34,279 nucleotides of DNA, from NCBI GenBank assembly GCA_031262545.1, contig JAISHP010000080.1:1-34279 (forward strand), written 5' to 3'. Below the pieces are notes generated by a model, which saw only the letters and a list, made by a program, of their open reading frames with translations, did not search any database and was not told the DNA's origin. This DNA comes from Candidatus Ancillula hodotermitis (GTDB lineage Bacteria; Actinomycetota; Actinomycetes; Actinomycetales; Bifidobacteriaceae). The position numbers and the translations under genes were made by a program. This document shows positions 8,658 through 16,302 of the stretch, in pieces (position 1 is the stretch's first letter; every line of letters starts with the position of its first letter).

Positions 8658-9584
8658 TTAGACCCAAAGAATTCTAGGGTCACGCGTAAACCAGCTTAAT
8701 TGACGTCTGACAAGTCGTTTTGTGTGATTAGCAATATTTGTAAAAGTGGAATCTAGAGTTAGAGGTTTATTGTCAGCAGGATTATTTTTATTTTCAAAGT
8801 AATCGATGAACTCTGAATAGCCAATAGCTTTTTTTGCAGTTGGGCCTAGCTCATTGTTTTGATACAAGTTTCTGACCTCATTTTCAAGTCCTAAGTCTCT
8901 CATTTTTTGAGTTCTAATATCAATTTTTTTATCAATTTCTTCACGAGATAATTTTAGACCTAATTGCAGAGTCTTAGGAAAGCGGTTGGTGTATTGAGGA
9001 AGATTAGGAATAAAAGGGAGACCTGTAATTTGAATAACTTCAAGAGCACGTATTATTCTTCGTGTATTTTCAGGATTTAAAGTTTTAGCTGTATTTGGGT
9101 CTTTATTCAAAAGTTCTTGATAAAGATGTTCTGTTCCTTCAGCTTCCGCTCTTTTTTCAAGTTGTTTTCTGAGGGACAAATCAACTGGTTGAAATTTAAA
9201 ATCATCTGTAATAGTTCTAACATATAAACCTGAACCACCAACAAGAATTGGGATTGAATTATTTTTGTGTAGAAAATTAATAATTTTTAAAGTTGAAGCT
9301 TGATATAGAGCAGCATTTGATATTTCTAAAGGGTCTAAGATATCAATTTGATAATATTTTACGCCTTGATTTTCTAATTTTTTTCGTTCGAGGATGTTAG
9401 GTTTAGCTGTGCCAATATCCATCTTTCGATAAAGAGAAAAACTATCAGCATTAATTAAAGCACATTTATTTCCGGAATTAACAATTTTTAATGCTAGTTT
9501 CTCAGCATAATCGGATTTTCCGGAAGCTGTTGGCCCAACAATTGCGATAAGCTGATAGGAAGAAAGAGGCTCCTTAAAATCCAT
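8658..9584 (-). CDS. miaA: tRNA dimethylallyltransferase
   Basis: MiaA transfers a dimethylallyl group to N6 of A37 in tRNAs reading UNN codons. The 308-residue protein has the expected length. Motifs: P-loop GPTASGKS at 17-24, DSFSLYRKMDIGTAKP (the family's usual form is DSMQVYRGLDIGTAKP), GGSGLYVRT, NTRRIIRALEVI, and the C-terminal GPTAKKAIGYSEF. The start overlaps the end of ldh by 11 nt on the same strand, so the two are probably co-transcribed and translationally coupled. It converges with the DUF6020-like gene across a 15-base gap. Identification is firm. Confidence 0.95.
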   Translation of the reverse strand: MDFKEPLSSYQLIAIVGPTASGKSDYAEKLALKIVNSGNKCALINADSFSLYRKMDIGTAKPNILERKKLENQGVKYYQIDILDPLEISNAALYQASTLKIINFLHKNNSIPILVGGSGLYVRTITDDFKFQPVDLSLRKQLEKRAEAEGTEHLYQELLNKDPNTAKTLNPENTRRIIRALEVIQITGLPFIPNLPQYTNRFPKTLQLGLKLSREEIDKKIDIRTQKMRDLGLENEVRNLYQNNELGPTAKKAIGYSEFIDYFENKNNPADNKPLTLDSTFTNIANHTKRLVRRQLSWFTRDPRILWV

Positions 9585-10533
9585 TTTGTTTAAGAGTATC
9601 TCTTAGAACCGTAGCTGATTTTTGAAGCCCATCAAGTTCATCAACATTGAAATGGCAAGCTAGCGCACCGACAATTCCGTCTTTTCCGAGAATTCTTGGA
9701 AGAGATAGGCAAACATCGCTGACACCTTCAATATATCCAGAATTGCATTTTGGATTAACAAGTGTAGATACCGGCATAACACGATTCTCATCTTTTGCAA
9801 TTGCAGAAATTATGTCACAAGTGGCTAAAGCAATAGCGTAATTTGTTGCACCTTTTCCTTCAATAACGTGATAGGCCGCATTAACGACATCGTGATAAAT
9901 TTGATCGAGAACATCGCTAGTTAAAGGTTTACAGTTTTTTGACAGAGGAACCCATTCACGAATTGGAACATTACCAATTGTGGCACTGGACCAAAATGGA
10001 ATTTCACTATCGCCGTGCTCACCCACAATATATGCATGGACATTTTTGGCATTCACACCTGTCCAGTCTGAAATTCTTGATCTTAAACGAGAAGAATCAA
10101 GCCAGGTTCCTGAACCAAAAATTTGTGTCTCTGGCAAGCCTGAGATTTTTTGCGCAACATAAGTGATTACATCTACAGGGTTAGAAACAAGGATAAATTT
10201 GGCATGTGGACATTTTTCAACTAAAGGAGGAATAATCTTTTTGATAATATCAATTGAAGTTGCAGCTAATTCAATTCTAGATTGTCCAGGTAGTTGTTTT
10301 GCCCCAGCAGTAACTACAATAATATCAGACCCCTCAACTGCTTCAATATCATCGGTTCCTGTGATTGAGGCAGTTGGGTAGAATGAACTTCCGTGTTCAA
10401 TATCCATAGCTTGAGCTACAGCAAGAGACTTATTTATGTCTTGAATAACGATATCACGTGCAATTCCGTTTATTGCAGCAGCAAAAGCCGTAGCAGATCC
10501 AACAGCGCCAGCACCAATTATTGAAAGTTTCAT
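9574..10533 (-). CDS. ldh: L-lactate dehydrogenase
   Basis: A 319-residue NAD-dependent 2-hydroxyacid dehydrogenase that reduces pyruvate to L-lactate and regenerates NAD during fermentation. The Rossmann motif GAGAVGSATA lies at 7-16. GAKQLPGQSR contains the mobile-loop Gln and catalytic Arg and argues for LDH rather than malate dehydrogenase. VSNPVDV, GSGTWLDSSRLRSRI (with the catalytic Asp and substrate-binding Arg) and GEHGDSE (with the proton-relay His) are all present. The style resembles bifidobacterial and actinobacterial LDH. AGGGATAAG before the ATG is the likely ribosome binding site. miaA follows with an 11-nt overlap. The gene supports a fermentative lifestyle. Confidence 0.93.
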   Translation of the reverse strand: MKLSIIGAGAVGSATAFAAAINGIARDIVIQDINKSLAVAQAMDIEHGSSFYPTASITGTDDIEAVEGSDIIVVTAGAKQLPGQSRIELAATSIDIIKKIIPPLVEKCPHAKFILVSNPVDVITYVAQKISGLPETQIFGSGTWLDSSRLRSRISDWTGVNAKNVHAYIVGEHGDSEIPFWSSATIGNVPIREWVPLSKNCKPLTSDVLDQIYHDVVNAAYHVIEGKGATNYAIALATCDIISAIAKDENRVMPVSTLVNPKCNSGYIEGVSDVCLSLPRILGKDGIVGALACHFNVDELDGLQKSATVLRDTLKQNGF

Positions 10534-10561
10534 AATCTTATCCCTAAATATAAATAATTAT

Positions 10562-10918
10562 TTATTGATCAGTTTCATTTGATGAGTTATTATTTGAATT
10601 ATAACCCTCATCAAATTTAGCTTTCATATCAGAAGTTACTTCAGTAACTTTTTTCATAAAATCACTTTTTTTGACAGAATTTACAGCCTTTTGAGTTGTG
10701 TCACTAGAAGCAACTTTTTCAAAAGTATTGTGTGCAACTCGAGCAGCTTTTCCAGCATTTTCTGCTGCTTTTTCAGAAATACCTTTTGGCCCACCAGCTT
10801 CATCAACTTTTTGTTTAACATAAGAAGCAGCCTCACCAGCTTTTTCAGTTACAGTTTCTGCAGCAACTTTAGCTTTTTCTTTTAATTCTTCAATATTGAT
10901 ATTGGTTTTTTCAGACAT
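10562..10918 (-). CDS. Ala/Lys/Glu-rich small helical protein, function unknown
   Basis: A 118-residue, highly charged, cysteine-free protein made almost entirely of Ala, Lys, Glu, Val, Thr and Ser in amphipathic helical register (AAETVTEKAGEAASYVKQKV and similar), ending in an Asn/Ser-rich tail. The pattern resembles apolipoprotein- or LEA-like small proteins common in actinobacteria; I cannot name a family. AAGGAG precedes the ATG with good spacing, and a TATAAT (on the minus strand near 10949-10954) supplies a conventional leadered promoter. It lies upstream of ldh on the same strand with a 28-base gap, so read-through is possible. A stress or cell-surface role is guesswork. Confidence 0.7.
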   Translation of the reverse strand: MSEKTNINIEELKEKAKVAAETVTEKAGEAASYVKQKVDEAGGPKGISEKAAENAGKAARVAHNTFEKVASSDTTQKAVNSVKKSDFMKKVTEVTSDMKAKFDEGYNSNNNSSNETDQ

Positions 10919-11117
10919 TGTCTTCTCCTTTTCTATATTTGTTATATTATACTCTGGAATTTAGGACTTAGGGTTAATCTTGCTAAACTGGAACCGTTCA
11001 TTCAAAGAGGAACTTATTTTCAGAACAAAAAAGCCTAGAATTTCGCACAAAATAATAAAATTGTTAACAAAATATAATTTTGCTCTTTTCTGACATAAAA
11101 AATGTATTACTTGAATA

Positions 11118-11123
11118 TATAAT
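11118..11123 (+). promoter_or_regulatory. -10 box before the structured leader or sRNA
   Basis: TATAAT whose expected start point, 6-7 nt downstream, falls at the first bases of the long hairpin at 11130. It also lies 4 nt before an ATG at 11128 that opens a 37-codon ORF. Confidence 0.45.
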
Positions 11124-11129
11124 ATAAAT

Positions 11130-11205
11130 GGTAGGGCTTGATTTCTTATTATATCCCTTTATATTCCCCGAGATCAATTTTGCCCTACCTTTTCTTTTTC
11201 TTTAT
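11130..11205 (+). ncRNA. Candidate small RNA or leader hairpin upstream of the DUF948 gene
   Basis: GGTAGGGC (11130-11137) pairs with GCCCTACC (11182-11189), and inside it TTGAT (11138-11142) pairs with ATCAA (11173-11177), leaving a TTTT bulge and a loop of about 30 nt. The hairpin is followed at once by a pyrimidine tract (TTTTCTTTTTC). With the promoter at 11118 this is a self-contained promoter, structured RNA and terminator unit of about 70 nt. The DUF948 gene has its own -10 box 32 nt further on, so the unit may be an independent sRNA. The same DNA also reads as a 37-codon hydrophobic ORF from 11128, which is the main competing explanation. The intergenic region 10919-11248 holds nothing else I can support. 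Confidence 0.4.
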
Positions 11206-11236
11206 TTTACTTATCATAAAAGGTGTTCACAAAAGG

Positions 11237-11242
11237 TATAAT
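11237..11242 (+). promoter_or_regulatory. -10 box of the DUF948 gene
   Basis: TATAAT, 6 nt before the ATG at 11249: a leaderless layout that also fixes the start codon. Confidence 0.6.
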
Positions 11243-11248
11243 ATCACT

Positions 11249-11719
11249 ATGTCTGTTGGAATAATTGCTGGATTAATAGCAGCTGTTGCTTTTTTAATTT
11301 TGTGTGTTGGAATTGTTGTTTTCTTATTTAAAGTTTTAGGAGAATTGCGACCAACACTTAGAAAAACTGATAAAGTTTTAGATGAAACGGCAGAAGCTTT
11401 GAATAAAGCGAATGAGATTGCAGAAAAAGCAGATAAGGTTTTGAATACTGCTCAGTCAGCTGCGGAGAAATTTGAACAAGCTGGTGAAAATTTTGGCAAA
11501 GTAACAGAAGTAACTTCAGACATTTTGTCACGTCCTCTTGACGCTGTTGATGGAGTTTTACAAGCAATTTTAGTAAAATTCGGTTTTTCGCCTTCTTCCA
11601 AAGAGACAAGAGAAACTGCTGCAAAGGTTTCAAAAGCTGCCGGTGTTACAGGTTTTGCTAGTAAATATTTATTTAAACATTTTAGAAAAAGGCATAATAA
11701 AAAACGTAATAAAAAATAA
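11249..11719 (+). CDS. DUF948 family membrane-anchored coiled-coil protein
   Basis: 156 residues: one N-terminal membrane helix (about 5-28, GIIAGLIAAVAFLILCVGIV), then a long amphipathic helix with Ala/Asp/Lys/Glu heptads (LDETAEALNKANEIAEKADKVL), then a short C-terminal basic tail ending in clustered Lys and Arg. This matches DUF948 proteins, which in actinobacteria commonly stand just upstream of alaS, as here (55-base gap). The start is set at 11249 rather than further upstream because TATAAT lies 6 nt before it and the preceding codons would cover the promoter. The molecular function of DUF948 is unknown; a membrane-tethered structural role is inferred. Confidence 0.8.
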   Translation: MSVGIIAGLIAAVAFLILCVGIVVFLFKVLGELRPTLRKTDKVLDETAEALNKANEIAEKADKVLNTAQSAAEKFEQAGENFGKVTEVTSDILSRPLDAVDGVLQAILVKFGFSPSSKETRETAAKVSKAAGVTGFASKYLFKHFRKRHNKKRNKK

Positions 11720-11761
11720 TTTGATTTACTAAATTTTCTTTACTTAAAATAAGAAAACAAG

Positions 11762-11767
11762 TATAAT
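11762..11767 (+). promoter_or_regulatory. -10 box of alaS
   Basis: TATAAT, 7 nt before the alaS ATG. There is no ribosome binding site and no room for a T-box leader. Confidence 0.6.
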
Positions 11768-11774
11768 ATATTTA

Positions 11775-14570
11775 ATGAAAACTGCAGAAATACGCCAGCG
11801 TTGGCTAGATTTTTTTGAAAAAAGAGGACACAAAATTGTTCCTTCAGCATCTTTGATTAGTCCTGATCCGACAACTTTGTTTACTATTGCTGGAATGGTT
11901 CCATTTATTCCTTATATGACAGGTGCACAAACTGCACCATGGAAGAGAGCGACTTCTGTTCAAAAATGTGTTAGAACTGCAGATATTGACGAAGTTGGTA
12001 AGACAACAAGACACGGAACTTTTTTCCAAATGAATGGGAATTTCTCTTTTGGTGATTATTTCAGGGAGCAAGCAATTGAGTGGGCTTGGGAATTTGTAAC
12101 TGGATCTCTTGAGTCAGGTTGTTTAGGGATGGACAAGGATAAGATTTGGGCAACTGTTTGGGAAGAGGACGATGAAGCTTATAATAAATGGTTGGAAGTC
12201 GGGTTATCTGAAAAACATTTACAACGCAGAACTAAAGAAGAAAATTTCTGGTCTACTGGTGGTCCTGGTCCTGCTGGACCTTGCTCAGAAATATTTTTTG
12301 ATAGAGGTCCAGAATATGGCGAAGAAGGTGGACCAATTCATGATGATGAAGTTGGTTCAGAGCGTTATCTGGAGATATGGAATTTAGTTTTTCAACTTTG
12401 GCAGATTGATACTGTTAAGTCAAAATATGAATTTAATATTGTTGGAGAGTTGAAGAAAAAGAATATTGATACAGGCATGGGTCTTGAAAGAGTTGCTTTT
12501 CTTTTACAAAATAAAGATAATCTTTACGAAATTGATGAGGTTTATCCTGTGATTGAAAAAGTTCAAGAGTTAACTGGGCTTAAATATGGAGATATTCATG
12601 AAAATGATGTTCATATGAGAATTTTAGCTGACCATATTCGCTCAAGTTTGATGATTATTAATGATGGGATTAAGCCTTCTAATGAAGGAAGAGGTTATGT
12701 TTTGCGTCGTTTAATGCGTCGTTCAATTCGTTCAATGCGTCTTTTAGGTTACGAAGCTCCAGCTATGGAAGCTTTGTTTACAGTGTCCAAAGAGGCTATG
12801 GAAGCAAGTTATCCTGAATTACATGAAAATTTCGGAAAAATATTAGAAATTGTTTTAGCAGAAGAAAAAACTTTTTCCAGAACTTTAAAAGCGGGTGAGA
12901 CCTTCTTAGAAAAAACTATTGATAAGGTTAAATCAGAACATAAAATTGGTGGTTTAATTACCGGTGCAGACGCCTTTAAATTGCATGACACACATGGATT
13001 TCCAATTGAATTAACTATGGAAGTTGCTAAAGAAGCTGGTGTAAAAGTTGATGAAAAAGCTTTTAAAGAATTGATGACACAACAAAGACAAAGAGCTCGC
13101 GAAGATGCTTTGAAAAAACGTGGAGCAGCTGTAGATGTTTCTGTGTATTCAGATTTAGCTAAAGATATCGCTAAAAAATTACATGCTGAAGATAAAATTG
13201 TTGTTGGAGATAATGCTGGTTTAAGTCAATTTGATGGATATGATGTTTTGACTGATGATGTTAGAATTGTTGGGATTGTGACTAAAGAAGGACCAGTTCA
13301 AGCAGTTGATTCAAAAGATGCTAAAGATTCAGAAGCTTTAGATGTTGAGTTAATTTTGGATAAAACCCCTTTTTACGCACAAAGCGGAGGACAGCTAGCT
13401 GATGAAGGCTTTATCCAAACTTCTTCAGGAGCAGAAATTGAAATTGTTGATGTTCAAAAACCAATTCCTCAACTTTCTGTGCACAAAGGACGTTTGCTTT
13501 CTGGGAAATTAGTTTTAGATGATACTGGTGTAGCTAGGGTTGATACTTTGCGCCGTGGTGAAATTGCTAAAGCTCATACTTCAACACATATTATTCATAA
13601 AGCTTTGCAAGAAGTTGCTGGGGCTGGAGCAACTCAAGCAGGATCTGAAGATGCTCCAGGTCGGACAAGATTTGATTTCCATTTAGACCATGGTCTTTCT
13701 GAACAAGATTTAGATCAAATAAGCAAAAGAATTAATGAAAAAGTTCGTGAAAATTCACCAGTCTATACTCAATATATGGGGATAGATAAAGCCAGAGAAG
13801 AAGGAGCAATGGCTCTTTTTGGTGAGAAATATGGAGATAGAGTTAGGGTTGTAAGTCTAGGAACTGATGATACTGACCAAGCAGGTTTAGAAGATTCTGA
13901 TAATTCTTGGTCAATTGAACTTTGCGGAGGGACACATGTTGGTTCAGTTGGTGAAATTGGTTCAATCCAGTTAGTTTCTGAAGGGTCTGTTGGTTCTGGC
14001 GTTCGCAGGATTGAAGCTTTGGTTGGTTCTTCTGCAACAGGATTTCACGCTAAAGAACATGCTTTAGTGTCTTCGATTTCGCAAATTTTAGGAACAAAAA
14101 ATCCTGATGAAATTACAGATAGAATTCAGAGTGTTATGGCTCGTTTAAAAGAATCTGAAAAGCAGTTGGAAAAATTTCAGGAACAGCAATTGTTGTCTCA
14201 AGTTGAAACTGTTATAAAAAATGCCCAAGATGTAAACGGAATTTTATATGTGAAATTAAATTCTAATCAAGCTGTTGGTGAAGTGTCTTCGGATGGATTG
14301 CGTTCAAGTGTTTTAGATGCAAAAAACCGTCTAGGGGAAGAAAAGCCAGCAGTTATTGCTTTTGCGGGTTCTAGTAAGGCAAAGCCTATTGTAATTGTCG
14401 CAACAAATCAATCTGCTCGTGATAAAGGAATAAAAGCTGGTGATTTAGTTAGAGTTGCTAGTAAGATTCTCGGAGGTGGCGGTGGCGGTAAGCCTGATTT
14501 AGCGCAAGGCGGAGGTCAAGATTTATCCCAAATTGATAATGCATTAATTGCTATTTCAAAAGAATTGTAA
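11775..14570 (+). CDS. alaS: Alanine--tRNA ligase
   Basis: AlaRS charges tRNA-Ala and edits mischarged Ser and Gly. The 931-residue protein is full length (family about 870-900). The N-terminal class II core shows RQRWLDFFEKRGH, TSVQKCVRTADIDEVGKTTR and GNFSFGDYF, with GMGLERV as motif 3. The editing domain carries the zinc ligands HTSTHIIH and CGGTH. The C-terminal C-Ala domain ends in a Gly-rich loop (ILGGGGGGKPDLAQGGG). The sequence style is actinobacterial. Transcription is leaderless from TATAAT at 11762. A weak hairpin (14586-14592 with 14601-14607, one G-T pair) follows the stop but lacks a T tract. No defect seen. Confidence 0.97.
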   Translation: MKTAEIRQRWLDFFEKRGHKIVPSASLISPDPTTLFTIAGMVPFIPYMTGAQTAPWKRATSVQKCVRTADIDEVGKTTRHGTFFQMNGNFSFGDYFREQAIEWAWEFVTGSLESGCLGMDKDKIWATVWEEDDEAYNKWLEVGLSEKHLQRRTKEENFWSTGGPGPAGPCSEIFFDRGPEYGEEGGPIHDDEVGSERYLEIWNLVFQLWQIDTVKSKYEFNIVGELKKKNIDTGMGLERVAFLLQNKDNLYEIDEVYPVIEKVQELTGLKYGDIHENDVHMRILADHIRSSLMIINDGIKPSNEGRGYVLRRLMRRSIRSMRLLGYEAPAMEALFTVSKEAMEASYPELHENFGKILEIVLAEEKTFSRTLKAGETFLEKTIDKVKSEHKIGGLITGADAFKLHDTHGFPIELTMEVAKEAGVKVDEKAFKELMTQQRQRAREDALKKRGAAVDVSVYSDLAKDIAKKLHAEDKIVVGDNAGLSQFDGYDVLTDDVRIVGIVTKEGPVQAVDSKDAKDSEALDVELILDKTPFYAQSGGQLADEGFIQTSSGAEIEIVDVQKPIPQLSVHKGRLLSGKLVLDDTGVARVDTLRRGEIAKAHTSTHIIHKALQEVAGAGATQAGSEDAPGRTRFDFHLDHGLSEQDLDQISKRINEKVRENSPVYTQYMGIDKAREEGAMALFGEKYGDRVRVVSLGTDDTDQAGLEDSDNSWSIELCGGTHVGSVGEIGSIQLVSEGSVGSGVRRIEALVGSSATGFHAKEHALVSSISQILGTKNPDEITDRIQSVMARLKESEKQLEKFQEQQLLSQVETVIKNAQDVNGILYVKLNSNQAVGEVSSDGLRSSVLDAKNRLGEEKPAVIAFAGSSKAKPIVIVATNQSARDKGIKAGDLVRVASKILGGGGGGKPDLAQGGGQDLSQIDNALIAISKEL

Positions 14571-14647
14571 TATCTTCATTAAACTAAGTCGATGGTTACT
14601 TCGGCTTGTATTTAGAGGTCAGGAATTTTTTATACAGGATGAAATTA

Positions 14648-14684
14648 TATGTAATATGGGTATTCCTAATACCCGTATTACATA
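14648..14684. repeat. 37-nt palindrome (17-bp arms) at the edge of a truncated ATPase
   Basis: Left arm 14648-14664 and right arm 14668-14684 are reverse complements except for one G-T pair, separated by a 3-nt loop CCT. There is no T tract. The ATPase remnant becomes recognisable 8 nt after the right arm, so the palindrome marks the break point of that gene. Confidence 0.7.
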
Positions 14685-14691
14685 AATTTGA

Positions 14692-15156
14692 TATATTGTT
14701 TTTAGGCTTTCACCTTATTATAAAAACTATAATAAACGAATAACAAAATCGCCGAAAATATACTTTTACGACACCGGTGTCGTTTGTTCCCTGCTCGGGA
14801 TCAAGTCAAAAGAAGAACTGCTCACACACAGTATATACGGTCATCTGTTTGAAAATGCAGTAATTATTGAATATATAAAAAAAATTTTGAACCGAGGATC
14901 ACGTGAAAAATTTTATTTTTGGCGTGACTCTAATGGTAATGAAGTGGATTTACTATCAGTTTTAGGTGATAAAATAAAAGCTTATGAAATAAAATCAAAC
15001 AAAACGGCTCGAAAAAAATTTTCTGATAATCTAGTGTCTTTTAGAAATGTTGCAAATATAAATCCTCAGGATACTGCGGTTATTTATGGTGGTTCAGAAA
15101 AATATATTTTCAATAATACAGATTATCTACCAGTTGCAAGTCACAAAGTTTGTTGA
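14692..15156 (+). pseudogene. DUF4143 ATPase remnant, C-terminal third only
   Basis: The frame opens after a TGA at 14689-14691 and reads family sequence at once: YIVFRLSPYYKNYNKRI, SPKIYFYDTGVVCSLLGI, GHLFENAVIIEYI, GNEVDLL and AYEIKSNKT (the nuclease-like signature). All N-terminal parts, including P-loop and Walker B, are gone. It belongs to the same branch as the intact gene at 17513 (compare NFNKRYTKSPKIYFYDSGIVCSLLEI). Bases 14760-14830 (CACCGGTGTCG, CCCTGCTCGGGATC) are visibly richer in G and C than the surroundings, compatible with recent arrival from another genome. The truncation point lies beside the palindrome at 14648. Confidence 0.8.
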
Positions 15157-15457
15157 GAATATCAATAATCATGGTTTAAAGATAAAAATTACGCTAAATA
15201 TTCCTAGAAATAAATGTCAATAAAATGTCAAGTAATAAAAAATTAAAGGAATCAATTATTCTAAGTCGGGATATCCTGATATTATAGATATTTCATATCA
15301 AGAATTTGAAAACATGTACAATAAAGATATCAATCATTTCTATAGTTGATAGTAAGAGTTTATTTATCGCTGTTGTTGCAGGAATTTTGGTCTCTTTTGG
15401 TTTTTAATTACTTTTTAAAAGCGTCTGATTTTTTACTGCACCGCTGCCTAGGGTAGG
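15157..15457. other. Intergenic stretch with decayed coding scraps
   Basis: About 300 bases without an intact gene. Two short frames look like worn coding sequence: YPDIIDISYQEFENMYNKDI near 15260-15345 and, in another frame, VDSKSLFIAVVAGILVSFGF ending near 15405, which would be a C-terminal membrane helix. Together they suggest a frameshifted membrane-protein tail of unknown family. A short direct repeat (AAATGTCAA twice) lies near 15210-15230. Confidence 0.3.
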
Positions 15458-15463
15458 TATAAT
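15458..15463 (+). promoter_or_regulatory. -10 box of the DUF4160 gene
   Basis: TATAAT, 6 nt before the ATG at 15470: leaderless. Confidence 0.6.
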
Positions 15464-15469
15464 ATATTT

Positions 15470-15748
15470 ATGCCTGAAATTAGCAGATTCAGTAATGGAA
15501 TCGTTATACGGATGGAGTGGGGTGATAATCACCAACACCATAAACCACATATTCATGTCGCCTATAATGAATTTAAAGTATCGATTGCTCTTGATGGTGA
15601 GATTCTAAATACTGGCAAAAAAGGATTTCCTAATAAGATATTAAAGCTTGTTGCGGCTTGGATAATTCTTCATGAAGAAGAATTGTATTCAATGTGGATA
15701 AAAGCGGTAAAGGGGGAAGAAATTGGGAAAATCCCCCCTCTTTGTTAA
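15470..15748 (+). CDS. DUF4160 protein of a DUF4160/DUF2442 pair
   Basis: 92 residues with the complete DUF4160 pattern: MPEISRFSNGIVIRMEWGD, the His-rich HHKPHIHVAYNEF segment, a central strand pair (VSIALDGEIL), KILKLVAAWIILHEEELYSMW and a final KIPPL. DUF4160 proteins usually sit next to a DUF2442 protein, and the pair has been regarded as toxin-antitoxin-like, though to my knowledge without firm biochemistry. Here the DUF2442 gene overlaps its 3' end by 26 nt in another frame, arguing for coupled translation. Leaderless promoter at 15458. It lies inside the second accessory island, as expected for a mobile two-gene module. Confidence 0.85.
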   Translation: MPEISRFSNGIVIRMEWGDNHQHHKPHIHVAYNEFKVSIALDGEILNTGKKGFPNKILKLVAAWIILHEEELYSMWIKAVKGEEIGKIPPLC

Positions 15749-16088
15749 GACAAAACATTATCCAAAAAGCACGAATATATTTGACTTGGATAATGACAAT
15801 TACGAATACGTAATAGTTGATCCTAGCTCAAAAAAAGATGATAGTTTCTCTTATCCAAAAAAAATATTAAGTTCAGAAAATTCTATATTAAATATCTTAT
15901 TCGAAGATGGAGAAATAAGAAAATATGATGTTTCTTTAAAGATTAAAAGTAAAAATTATAAGAGGCTAAGCGACCCTAGCTTTTTTAAAAAAGCATCAAT
16001 TGATGGTGGCTTTATAGTTTGGGATGATTTAATTGACATAAGCCCAGAAGATTCTTATTACAATTCAGTACCGATTGCAAAGGTATAA
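15723..16088 (+). CDS. DUF2442 protein, partner of DUF4160
   Basis: 121 residues if the TTG at 15723 is the start. The recognisable DUF2442 domain occupies the C-terminal part: SILNILFEDGEIRKYDVSL, RLSDPSFFKKASIDGGFIVW and DLIDISPEDSYYNSVPI. The first 45 or so residues are an Asn/Asp/Lys-rich extension outside the core domain. The exact start is uncertain because the overlapped region has neither a ribosome site nor an ATG; coupling to the DUF4160 stop is likely. DUF2442 partners are proposed antitoxins with DNA-binding potential, but that is inference. A TATAAT for the next short ORF (16084-16089) overlaps its stop codon. Confidence 0.8.
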   Translation: MGKSPLFVKTKHYPKSTNIFDLDNDNYEYVIVDPSSKKDDSFSYPKKILSSENSILNILFEDGEIRKYDVSLKIKSKNYKRLSDPSFFKKASIDGGFIVWDDLIDISPEDSYYNSVPIAKV

Positions 16089-16089
16089 T
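16084..16089 (+). promoter_or_regulatory. -10 box overlapping the DUF2442 stop codon
   Basis: TATAAT containing the TAA stop (16086-16088), 9 nt before the ATG at 16099 of the AC-repeat ORF. Confidence 0.4.
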
Positions 16090-16162
16090 ATTAGCATTAT
16101 GAAAGTAAGTTTGGTTAAAGGTAGAATTGACAGAAACATTGGATATGTTGTCTGTATTGGTT

Positions 16163-16175
16163 ACACACACACACA
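16163..16175. repeat. (AC)6 dinucleotide tract
   Basis: Thirteen bases of uninterrupted AC repeat inside the short ORF at 16099. I noticed no comparable tract elsewhere in the window. Confidence 0.8.
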
Positions 16176-16219
16176 ATAAAGAATACTTTCTAAGATTTTT
16201 AAATAAATTAAATATTTTT

Positions 16220-16254
16220 AACAGTCGGTTGACAAATTTTGTTAATCGATTGTT
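16220..16254. repeat. 35-nt inverted repeat with T-rich 3' side
   Basis: Left arm 16220-16236 and right arm 16238-16254 pair over 17 positions, three of them G-T, around a single central T. TGTTTTTAACG follows. It could be the terminator of the DUF4160/DUF2442 operon, but it also lies inside the extended reading frame of the AC-repeat ORF, so both readings stay open. Confidence 0.55.
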
Positions 16255-16302
16255 TGTTTTTAACGATATTTGTGTTTTCAAATTTATAAAAGAGAAAAAA
16301 TA

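Noticed and set aside
11720-11775. T-box or other riboswitch before alaS
   Set aside because: The gap is 55 bases and the -10 box lies 7 nt before the start codon, so there is no leader RNA to hold one. The same reasoning excludes attenuators before leuA and trpA.
14586-14607. alaS terminator hairpin
   Set aside because: The 7-bp stem has a G-T pair and no T tract follows; too weak to call.
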